Below, in pieces: positions 1 through 6,431 of a DNA stretch of 64,000 nt. This DNA comes from an uncultured Clostridia bacterium. Its GTDB lineage: Bacteria; Bacillota; Clostridia; Lachnospirales; Anaerotignaceae. The notes under the pieces were generated by a model, which had not been told where the DNA came from, ran no database searches, and worked only from the letters and a program-made list of their open reading frames with translations. The translations under genes were made by a program, and so were the position numbers. Location of the stretch: NCBI GenBank assembly GCA_945868505.1, contig CAMBLO010000009.1, positions 1-64,000 of the forward strand, in the 5' to 3' direction. Position 1 is the stretch's first letter; each line of letters begins with the position of its first letter.

Positions 1-197
1 CGTTCCCAGAAAATATATTTAAAAATCGTGTCTTTTTTATTGACTATAGTCCAATTATCCGTCTTTTCATCCATCCAAGGATTAACCACAGTGTATCCTT
101 TATGCGTAAACTGAACCATTCCATAAGTATTAAATTCCGATTGATTATGCCACATAGCGTCCATCTGTTGCCAAGCAAATTCTTTTATATCATCCAT
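1..197 (-). CDS. Hypothetical protein, N-terminal part, cut by the window edge
   Basis: An open frame starts at an ATG at 197 behind an AAAGGGG-type ribosome binding site and runs off the left edge for 65 codons without a stop. The visible part is rich in aromatic residues (FAWQQMDAMWHNQ, NPWMDEKTDNWT). I do not recognise a family. It lies on the presumed integrated-element side of the tRNA-Leu junction, so it is probably element cargo. That placement is inference. Confidence 0.5.
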   Translation of the reverse strand, partial: MDDIKEFAWQQMDAMWHNQSEFNTYGMVQFTHKGYTVVNPWMDEKTDNWTIVNKKDTIFKYIFWE

Positions 198-350
198 TGT
201 GAACCCCTTTCTATTTCCATTAGTATATCAGTTTCATTCAAATAATACAACATATAGCATAATAAAATAATGCTTATAGCAGATTATAGATGATTTTGAT
301 TTTCAGTATCATTTACTTATACTGTAAGTTGTATTAGGAGGTATGGAGAA

Positions 351-686
351 TTGGATTATTCTTTACTGGGGAAGAGAATACGGGAAGAACGTCTTAGACT
401 GAACCTTACGCAAGAAAAATTGGCTGAGGAGGTAAATATATCAACCGCTTATCTTGGTCAAATAGAACGTGGAGAACGAAGTCTTACGCTGGATAAACTA
501 GTTCTATTAGCTAATCGTCTGGGAGTTACGGTGGATTTTCTTTTAGCGGATTATGTTGTAGCTCTGGAAGATGATATCAACCTTAACCGCCTTAACCAAC
601 TTTTACAAGGTAAAACCGCTGCGGAAAAGGAAATGGCGGTCAATGTAGTAAAGCTACTTTTTTCTTATACGAACGGTAAAATATAA
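351..686 (+). CDS. XRE-family HTH transcriptional regulator
   Basis: This 111-residue protein has a Cro/CI-type helix-turn-helix over about residues 6-60 (LGKRIREERLRLNLTQEKLAEEVN, then STAYLGQIERGER and LDKLVLLANRLGV). That pattern marks small XRE repressors that often control mobile elements. The start is a TTG behind AGGAGG. The upstream ATG at 343 is in another frame and stops early. The remaining 45 residues are a short acidic and helical tail that could mediate dimerisation. It converges on the small gene and recombinase of the element. A role as the element's master repressor is plausible but unproven. Confidence 0.85.
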   Translation: MDYSLLGKRIREERLRLNLTQEKLAEEVNISTAYLGQIERGERSLTLDKLVLLANRLGVTVDFLLADYVVALEDDINLNRLNQLLQGKTAAEKEMAVNVVKLLFSYTNGKI

Positions 687-689
687 TTC

Positions 690-923
690 TTCGGTGATAC
701 GGTGATAAAATTACGAAAAAATTATAATTTTTTCCTTAGGAGGGGCTAAAGCCCCTCCTAACCTCTTGCTTCGCAAGAGGGCTTTATTTTTTGTTTTTTC
801 TTTATAACATAATTCTTACTTTAACAAAAAATTTTTAATTCATAATCGAGAGCCGTGAGGCTCTCGTTTGCGAAGCAAAGAAAATTTTATAAAATTTTAA
901 AATTCTATCACCGTATCACCGAA
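690..923. repeat. Structured intergenic region with terminal inverted repeats of a tandem 8-mer
   Basis: The 18-mer TTCGGTGATACGGTGATA (690-707), which contains CGGTGATA twice in tandem, is repeated as its exact reverse complement at 906-923. Between the arms are four perfect small hairpins: 736-761 (11-bp stem, loop TAAA), 762-780 (8-bp stem, loop TTC, then T-rich), 847-866 (8-bp stem, loop GTGA) and 867-879 (5-bp stem). In addition, TTGCTTCGCAA near 767-777 is the reverse complement of TTGCGAAGCAA near 868-878. The flanking genes converge here, so termination is one function, but the outer arms are not needed for that. They could be operator, iteron or transposase-type ends. Confidence 0.75.
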
Positions 924-960
924 AACAAAGGTCTTCACTAATCTTACCGTTATAGTAAAC

Positions 961-1191
961 TTACTTTATACAACCAAGAAGAAATCGTATCCCCTCAATA
1001 AATCCACAGCAGAATAAATCCTTCTCCAGTATAGAGAGCAAAGCGTTAAGTTCTTCTTCCATTTTCAAATACTCTTTGCTAGGGATCAGTGTAGATAGAT
1101 TTCCAAAGACCTTTTTCTCTAGTAACTTTTCTTCTACAGATTTTTCGGGTTGAATCTTATTGTATACAGAATCCGTAATATAGCGTTCCAT
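961..1191 (-). CDS. Small hypothetical protein next to the recombinase
   Basis: This 76-residue protein ends 10 bases after the recombinase start side of the same strand run; it is downstream of the recombinase and probably co-transcribed with it. It is predicted to be mostly helical, with charged N-terminal and middle parts and a C-terminal stretch CCGFIEGIRFLLG. That stretch resembles the F-x-x-G-F-x-x-G-x-R-L ending of small Firmicute proteins found with phages and conjugative elements. No function is assigned. Confidence 0.6.
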   Translation of the reverse strand: MERYITDSVYNKIQPEKSVEEKLLEKKVFGNLSTLIPSKEYLKMEEELNALLSILEKDLFCCGFIEGIRFLLGCIK

Positions 1192-1201
1192 AGCTACCTC
1201 C

Positions 1202-2155
1202 TTACAACACCATTTTCAGCTTTTGATTCGTCCTTAAGGTGGTCGTTCTATCCAAGGGGTTAAACTTATCAAAGTCTACGCTTAGATCATTTCCGAACAT
1301 CTGAATATATTCCTTTACTACAGCCAGATCAGAATGACCTAAAATCTTTTGTAGTCTAAATATATCTCCACCATTCAGAATCCATTTTTTAGCGAATGTA
1401 TGTCGATATAAATGAGCAGAAGTTTTCTCTACAGCTCTTTTTCGGTTATATCTAGCCAACATATCCTGATATGTACGAATATCACCTTTATAGCCATATG
1501 TATTACAGAAAACATAATCTTGAGATGTTCCCTTACGGTATTTTAGATACTCCTTCAGAATCGTTGCTAGTGTTTGAGAAAGGGGGATAAGCTGAGAGGT
1601 ACGATTTTTAGTATGGTTAAGCTGAATAAGACCATTCGTGAAGTCTATATCCTCTATTTTTAAATCAAGGGCTGTAGAAATACGATTTCCAGTAGCCAGA
1701 AGGTAGTTGGAAAATACCCATATCTTATATTCAGAGAAGGTACAGGTTTTCATGTTCGGCTTTTTCAGTAGAACTTTTAATTCTTCATCCGTATAAGTTT
1801 CTTTCAGTTTTTTATCTACTTTCGGAATAGAAATTTTAAACTGTGGTAGATAATCCATATCCATACAGTAATATAAAAAGGCTCTGATGCCTCTGAGATA
1901 GGAGTTTATAGTAATATCATTACAGCTATGATTATCTGAGCGTAATTCAAGGATAAAGCTGTCAACGGTTTTTATTGTGATTTCTGAGATTAAGAGGGTA
2001 TCATCATTCAGGAATCTGTGAAAAGTTGAGAACTGGCTTTCATAAAGTCTAATTGTTTCTTTGGACAGGTTTTTAATGCTACATTTGTCCTTAAAGTCCT
2101 GAAATGCTTCTAAAACGGTTAAATCATTGGTGTTCTTCAAAGATAATTTTCTCAT
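1202..2155 (-). CDS. Tyrosine recombinase / integrase
   Basis: This is a 317-residue site-specific recombinase of the phage-integrase family. The N-terminal SAM-like core-binding domain spans about residues 10-105. The catalytic domain carries the full set: R158 (TGNRIS), H248 and R251 (HLYRH), H274 (LGHSD) and nucleophile Y283 (VKEYIQMFG). The ATG at 2155 follows AAAGGAG. It ends about 130 bases from the 3' end of tRNA-Leu, the usual place for an integrase whose attachment site is a tRNA 3' end. It looks intact, so the element may be mobile. The other end and the second attachment site lie outside the window. Confidence 0.92.
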   Translation of the reverse strand: MRKLSLKNTNDLTVLEAFQDFKDKCSIKNLSKETIRLYESQFSTFHRFLNDDTLLISEITIKTVDSFILELRSDNHSCNDITINSYLRGIRAFLYYCMDMDYLPQFKISIPKVDKKLKETYTDEELKVLLKKPNMKTCTFSEYKIWVFSNYLLATGNRISTALDLKIEDIDFTNGLIQLNHTKNRTSQLIPLSQTLATILKEYLKYRKGTSQDYVFCNTYGYKGDIRTYQDMLARYNRKRAVEKTSAHLYRHTFAKKWILNGGDIFRLQKILGHSDLAVVKEYIQMFGNDLSVDFDKFNPLDRTTTLRTNQKLKMVL

Positions 2156-2173
2156 AAAATTTTCTCCTTTCGT

Positions 2174-2216
2174 ACTCGTTAGACCCTAAAAATGACAGGC
2201 TAAAAATCTAACGAGT
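2174..2216. promoter_or_regulatory. Inverted and direct repeats upstream of the recombinase
   Basis: ACTCGTTAGA (2174-2183) and its exact reverse complement (2207-2216) enclose two direct copies of CTAAAAAT (2186-2193 and 2200-2207). The block lies between the recombinase start and the tRNA-Leu terminator. It is a candidate arm-type binding site for the recombinase or an operator for its gene. The function is inferred from position only. Confidence 0.5.
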
Positions 2217-2242
2217 GTAAGGGAGAAAAACCTTTCAGAGAA

Positions 2243-2284
2243 ATAAAAAAAGACCTCATAAATCCTTGGATTTATAAGGTCTTA
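2243..2284 (-). terminator. Rho-independent terminator of tRNA-Leu
   Basis: Read on the minus strand, AAGACCTTATAAAT pairs across a 6-base loop with its near-complement (13 of 14 pairs) and is followed by a run of seven T. It begins two bases after the tRNA 3' end. Confidence 0.85.
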
Positions 2285-2285
2285 G

Positions 2286-2369
2286 TGCGGCTGGTGGGAC
2301 TCGAACCCACACGCTGTCACCAGCGTCAGATTTTGAGTCTGATGCGTCTGCCAGTTCCGCCACAGCCGC
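2286..2369 (-). tRNA. tRNA-Leu (anticodon CAA)
   Basis: On the minus strand the gene is 84 bases long with a 7-bp acceptor stem GCGGCUG/CAGCCGC, discriminator A, a long variable arm typical of class II tRNAs, the T-loop GGTTCGAGTCC, and an anticodon loop reading CTCAAAA (anticodon CAA, codon UUG). No CCA is encoded. It is the likely attachment site of the neighbouring element. Confidence 0.95.
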
Positions 2370-2530
2370 AAAATCAACTGCTTAGATATAGTATCACAAA
2401 TCAATCAGAAATGCAAGAGATTTTTTTATTTTATAAATTCGCCGTACAAGTCTTTTTCAGTCCGAACAGGCACTGCACCTAATAAACAAATACAGTGCCT
2501 GCTCAGTTGACAAACGGTTTCTCCGTTTCG

Positions 2531-3046
2531 TTACATTTTTTCAGGTTCGGGATAGTCTACGCCGAAAGTATCTACTGTAACTTTCACCATCACCTGATCT
2601 TCCAGAGGACGATCCTGACGGTTTGTTTTTGTTTCAGCGATTTTATTTACAACGTCCATACCTTCGATGACTTTACCGAAGGCTGCATACTGACCATCCA
2701 GATGAGGGCTTGTTTCATGCATAATGAAGAACTGAGAACCTGCGCTGTGGGGGTGCATTGCACGAGCCATAGACAGGACACCGGGTGTGTGCTTCAGATC
2801 GTTTTTGAACCCAGCCATGCTGAATTCACCTGCAATGTGGTAGCCGGGGCCACCCATGCCTGTGCCTTCGGGGCAGCCGCCCTGAATCATAAAGCCTCGG
2901 ATGACTCTGTGGAAAATTTTGCCGTCATAGAAACCTTTCTTCACCAAAGAGATGAAGTTGTTTACTGTGTTGGGTGCGATTTCGGGATACAGTTCTGCTT
3001 TGATGATGCTGCCATCATTCATTTCAAATGTTACGATAGGATTCAT
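2531..3046 (-). CDS. ppiB: Peptidyl-prolyl cis-trans isomerase, cyclophilin type
   Basis: This 171-residue cytoplasmic-type cyclophilin has no signal peptide. Typical segments are FHRVIRGFMIQGG, which carries the catalytic arginine, GSQFFIM, and HLDGQYAAFGKVIEGMDVV, which is the substrate-binding region. It catalyses isomerisation of X-Pro bonds during protein folding. The ATG at 3046 follows AAGGAAG. It appears monocistronic. The C-terminal tail (GVDYPEPEKM) is slightly longer than in minimal family members. Confidence 0.93.
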   Translation of the reverse strand: MNPIVTFEMNDGSIIKAELYPEIAPNTVNNFISLVKKGFYDGKIFHRVIRGFMIQGGCPEGTGMGGPGYHIAGEFSMAGFKNDLKHTPGVLSMARAMHPHSAGSQFFIMHETSPHLDGQYAAFGKVIEGMDVVNKIAETKTNRQDRPLEDQVMVKVTVDTFGVDYPEPEKM

Positions 3047-3132
3047 CTGAATCTTCCTTTCTTTTTCATATTTGCGGAAATCTTCCGTATATTTTAATCA
3101 GTTTATCATAAATTCAAACATTCGTACAGTCT

Positions 3133-3957
3133 TTATTCCTGTTCCATCCGCAATGTCAGTTCAATCAGCTCGGGACGATTGAAAATGCGGAAGGGGAACG
3201 TGCTGTTGCCCAAGCCGCGGCTCACTACCATCACTGTACCGTCCTTTTCATGCATCCCTTCCGTATATTTGGGGAAGAAGCCCTGATGAGGTGCAAAAAT
3301 GCCCTGTTTTAGGAAAGGAATACGAATCTGTCCGCCGTGGGCATGGCCTGTAAAAACAAGGTCTACTCCCTCTGCCACATAGGTTTCAAACAACTCAGGT
3401 CTATGGGAAAGGAGAATATTGAAGCTGTCCTCCTGCCCTGCCATCAATGTATGTAACATCTTATCATAATGCCGATTGACTCTTTTATCTGCCAGCCCCA
3501 GCAATGTGATGGTATCGCCCTTTCGCTGGATGATGGATTTGCCGTTATTCAAAATCGTCACACCAGCCTCCACCATTTCATCAGACAGTCTTTCCCATTT
3601 CCCGGATTGATGTTCATGGTTCCCGGAAACGAAGTACACAGGAGCAATATTCACAATCTCCTGAATGAACTCCATGGCGGCATCCACATCTGTTCTGTTT
3701 CGATCCAGCAAGTCTCCCGTCAATACGATAATATCTGGCGCAGACTGTTCAATCTTCCGAAGAAGAGGTTCCTGCTCTTTGCCAAAGACCTTGTTCTGCA
3801 AATCTGCCACCTGCAGAATCTTATATCCGTCAAAGCCTTTTGGGATATCCCCGTGATATGTCATTTTTGTCAGCATCAGCCCATTATTCTGCCAATAGAG
3901 AAAGGCTCCCAAAAGAAGCCCCCCACAGATACAGCCGATGGTTCTTTTATATTTCAT
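3133..3957 (-). CDS. Membrane-anchored metallophosphoesterase
   Basis: The protein has 274 residues from the ATG at 3957, which is preceded by AGGTG; an upstream in-frame extension lacks a good ribosome binding site. One N-terminal membrane segment (residues about 5-23) is followed by a calcineurin-like phosphoesterase domain. Its metal-binding blocks are ADLQN, TGDLLDRN, SGNHEHQ, LSHRPE and FTGHAHGGQ. The family (YaeI/YkuE-like) includes UDP-diacylglucosamine hydrolase relatives and uncharacterised lipid or nucleotide phosphoesterases; the substrate here is unknown. It is divergent from dinB. Confidence 0.85.
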   Translation of the reverse strand: MKYKRTIGCICGGLLLGAFLYWQNNGLMLTKMTYHGDIPKGFDGYKILQVADLQNKVFGKEQEPLLRKIEQSAPDIIVLTGDLLDRNRTDVDAAMEFIQEIVNIAPVYFVSGNHEHQSGKWERLSDEMVEAGVTILNNGKSIIQRKGDTITLLGLADKRVNRHYDKMLHTLMAGQEDSFNILLSHRPELFETYVAEGVDLVFTGHAHGGQIRIPFLKQGIFAPHQGFFPKYTEGMHEKDGTVMVVSRGLGNSTFPFRIFNRPELIELTLRMEQE

Positions 3958-4077
3958 GGTATCACCTGCTTTTCTTTTTTCTTCATTATAAAGGGAAAAC
4001 CATATTCTTTCAATGGACAGGAGGTTAGAAATTCCCCTTCTTCCGTTGCAAGATGACAAATAACGTGATACCATATA

Positions 4078-4091
4078 AGAAAGTATGTTCG
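4078..4091 (+). promoter_or_regulatory. Candidate LexA (SOS) box upstream of dinB
   Basis: AGAAAGTATGTTCG matches the Bacillus-type SOS consensus CGAACRNRYGTTYG at all but two specified positions. It lies 23 bases before the dinB start and just downstream of a CATATAAG stretch that could serve as a -10 region. This placement is right for a repressor site. No experimental support is visible. Confidence 0.45.
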
Positions 4092-4114
4092 TTTTGAAGC
4101 AAGGAGGTGTTTTC

Positions 4115-5356
4115 ATGGGCAGAATCATTTTTCATATCGATGTCAACAGTGCATTTCTGAGCTGGACTGCCGCGGAACGGCTGAAAAACGGCGAGGAATT
4201 GGATCTGCGTACCATTCCTTCTGCCATCGGCGGCAGCAGTGAAAGCCGACACGGCATCATCCTTGCCAAATCCACTCCCGCAAAAAAATACGGCATCACC
4301 ACCGGAGAGCCCATCAACATGGCCCTGCAGAAATGTCCAGAGCTGATGGTGGTTCCGCCGGATTTTCCCCTTTACTCCCGCTGCTCCCATGCCATGTTCG
4401 AAATCCTTTCCGAATATTCCGACCGCATCGAGCAATTCAGCATCGACGAAGGCTTTCTGGATTACACAGGCATGGAACGTCTCTTTGGCCCGCCTTTGGA
4501 AGCAGCGGAAAAAATCCGTACCCGTATTCGGGAAGAACTGGGATTCACCGTAAATATCGGTGTCAGCTCCAACAAGCTTTTGGCAAAAATGGCAGGGGAA
4601 CTGGAAAAGCCCGATAAGCTCATTACCCTCTTTCCCGAAGAAATGGCGGAAAAATTCTGGCCCCTTCCTGTGGAAGAGCTTTTCATGGTGGGCAGGCGAA
4701 CAGCACCCCGTCTGCGAAAAATAGGCATCCGCACCATCGGGGAACTGGCGAAATATCCCCAGCCTTTGCTGGTAAAGGAATTCAAAAGCTTTGGAAGGAT
4801 GCTCCACGCCTATGCCAACGGCATCGACGATACCCCCGTCGCCCCCGCCACCGAAACCTATGAAACGAAAAGCATCGGCAACAGCACCACCACACCCCAT
4901 GATGTGACAGACCAAGAAACGGCTCATAAGATTCTGCTGGCTTTGGCGGAAACCGTCTCCATGCGCCTGCGCTACAGCAAGCTTTGCGCCCAGGAAATCG
5001 CCGTTACCCTGAAATCCTCCGATTTTAAGGTCTATTCCCACCAAAAACAATTGCTCAATGCCATCGACTGCACCAACGCCGTTTACGAAACCGCAAAGGC
5101 GATTTTTGATGAAGTCTGGAAGCAGGAGCCTCTGCGCCTTTTGGGCATTCGTGCCGGAAAGCTCTGCCAAGAGGATTGCGTGCAGCTTTCCATTCTGGAG
5201 GAGGACTGGAGCAAACAGAAAAAAGCCGATGCCGCCATGGACGCCCTTCGTCTGAAATACGGGAAAAATACCGTCCGCCGCTCCACCTTTGCCGATGGAG
5301 ACGGACAAGCCTATGAGGGCGGAAAAATGAAAATCAACAATCATATCTTTAAATAA
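4115..5356 (+). CDS. dinB: DNA polymerase IV (Y-family translesion polymerase)
   Basis: The protein has 413 residues. The ATG at 4115 was chosen because AAGGAGGTG sits five bases upstream; the frame is also open ten codons earlier. The palm carries the metal-binding motifs HIDVNS (residues 6-11) and SIDEGFLDY. The helix-hairpin-helix thumb (RKIGIRTIGELAKY) and the little-finger domain follow. The family copies damaged templates with low fidelity and acts in SOS mutagenesis and stalled-fork rescue. The steric-gate position is a phenylalanine (NSAFLSW). The gene is convergent with holA and may be LexA-controlled. Confidence 0.93.
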   Translation: MGRIIFHIDVNSAFLSWTAAERLKNGEELDLRTIPSAIGGSSESRHGIILAKSTPAKKYGITTGEPINMALQKCPELMVVPPDFPLYSRCSHAMFEILSEYSDRIEQFSIDEGFLDYTGMERLFGPPLEAAEKIRTRIREELGFTVNIGVSSNKLLAKMAGELEKPDKLITLFPEEMAEKFWPLPVEELFMVGRRTAPRLRKIGIRTIGELAKYPQPLLVKEFKSFGRMLHAYANGIDDTPVAPATETYETKSIGNSTTTPHDVTDQETAHKILLALAETVSMRLRYSKLCAQEIAVTLKSSDFKVYSHQKQLLNAIDCTNAVYETAKAIFDEVWKQEPLRLLGIRAGKLCQEDCVQLSILEEDWSKQKKADAAMDALRLKYGKNTVRRSTFADGDGQAYEGGKMKINNHIFK

Positions 5357-5373
5357 ATTCAACCCTTCTAAAC

Positions 5374-5418
5374 AAAAAAAGCATGAAACACTTTCTCATG
5401 GTGTTCCATGCTTTTTTC
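5374..5418. terminator. Bidirectional terminator between dinB and holA
   Basis: GCATG-A-AACAC pairs with GTGTT-C-CATGC around a nine-base loop, flanked by an A-run on the left and a T-run on the right. It therefore works in both directions, as expected between convergent genes. Confidence 0.85.
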
Positions 5419-5420
5419 GG

Positions 5421-6431
5421 TTATTTTACGGAGCTTTCTCCGCTGTATTTCATAATCAGCAATTCTACTGCCGTTTCCTCCGCCGCCTTGCCGGATTTGA
5501 TATCCAAGTCCGTCTGCAAACAGTCCCGCAGTGCCTTTTTCCAGCCCTCTGCAGAAAACCGCTTGGATTGCCGCAGATATTCCTTCACGGCAAAATCCCG
5601 AATCTCCAATCTTGCCCCAATGGCATCGTTTGTCATGCCGCTCTGGGACAGGAGCATTGTCTCCAAAATCAGGCGAAATTGTCTGGTGATAAGGGAAAGC
5701 ACCATATAGGGAGATTCCTTCATAGAAAGCAGGGTACGATAAATCTGCACGGCTTTTTCAGGGCGTTTTTCCGCCACCGCCTTCACCAAATCGAACACAC
5801 GAGCCTCCAAGGAAACGGTACATACCGCCCGAATATCCTCCGCCTTGATTTCCTTTTCTTCTCCTTTATAAGCCATCAGCTTCTGCAATTCCCCGTCGAT
5901 ATTTTCCATATCGTGGTCAACGGTCTGCAAAAAGAGGTTCAGGACACCCTCGCTCATTTCCACGCCATTTTCCCTGCAGCGTTTCTTGATCCATGTGCCC
6001 AAATCCTTTTCCGTGGGCTTCTTAAATTCCACCGCCTGTCCGTATTTTGCAATGGCTTTGTAAAGTCCGTTGGTCTTTTCCGCCTTTTCCTCGATAAACA
6101 GTAGGCATGCGGTCTCGGGCAGGTCTGCCAAGAAAGCTTTCAGCTTTTCGCCCTCCTCCTTTCGCCCTGCCTTCTGGAAAAATTCGCTGTTTCGCACGGT
6201 CACCAATCGTTTCTCATTCAGGAACGGCAGGGTTTCCGCCGCATCCATAATAGCTGCCGCCGTGGCACGCTTTTCCTCAAAAATATCATGGTTCATCATT
6301 TCTGCCCCCTCAGGCAGGATTGCCTTCGTCAGGGCAGCTTCATATTCCCGTATGAGGTAGGTTTCCGTGCCATAAAACAGATAGCATCGGCTAAATTCAT
6401 GGTTTTTCCAATTTTTCTTTAACGTTTTCAT
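5421..6431 (-). CDS. holA: DNA polymerase III delta subunit
   Basis: The 336-residue protein matches the HolA family in length and layout: an N-terminal AAA+-like domain beginning CYLFYGTETYLIREYE, a central LPETACLLFIEEKAEK segment, and a C-terminal helical collar. The delta subunit opens the sliding clamp in the clamp-loader complex. The gene overlaps the end of comEC by 35 bases, so the two are translationally coupled. The comEC-holA order is the usual Firmicute one. Confidence 0.92.
   Translation of the reverse strand: MKTLKKNWKNHEFSRCYLFYGTETYLIREYEAALTKAILPEGAEMMNHDIFEEKRATAAAIMDAAETLPFLNEKRLVTVRNSEFFQKAGRKEEGEKLKAFLADLPETACLLFIEEKAEKTNGLYKAIAKYGQAVEFKKPTEKDLGTWIKKRCRENGVEMSEGVLNLFLQTVDHDMENIDGELQKLMAYKGEEKEIKAEDIRAVCTVSLEARVFDLVKAVAEKRPEKAVQIYRTLLSMKESPYMVLSLITRQFRLILETMLLSQSGMTNDAIGARLEIRDFAVKEYLRQSKRFSAEGWKKALRDCLQTDLDIKSGKAAEETAVELLIMKYSGESSVK

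Noticed and set aside
2285-2482. Plus-strand frame across tRNA-Leu
   Set aside because: It is made of the tRNA complement; the tRNA gene is certain.
2467-2501. CAGGCACTG/CAGTGCCTG inverted repeat after ppiB
   Set aside because: It has a 17-base loop and no T-run on either strand, so a terminator call is not supported.
4025-5362. 445-codon minus-strand frame opposite dinB
   Set aside because: It is a shadow of dinB, whose frame has all polymerase IV motifs and a good ribosome binding site.
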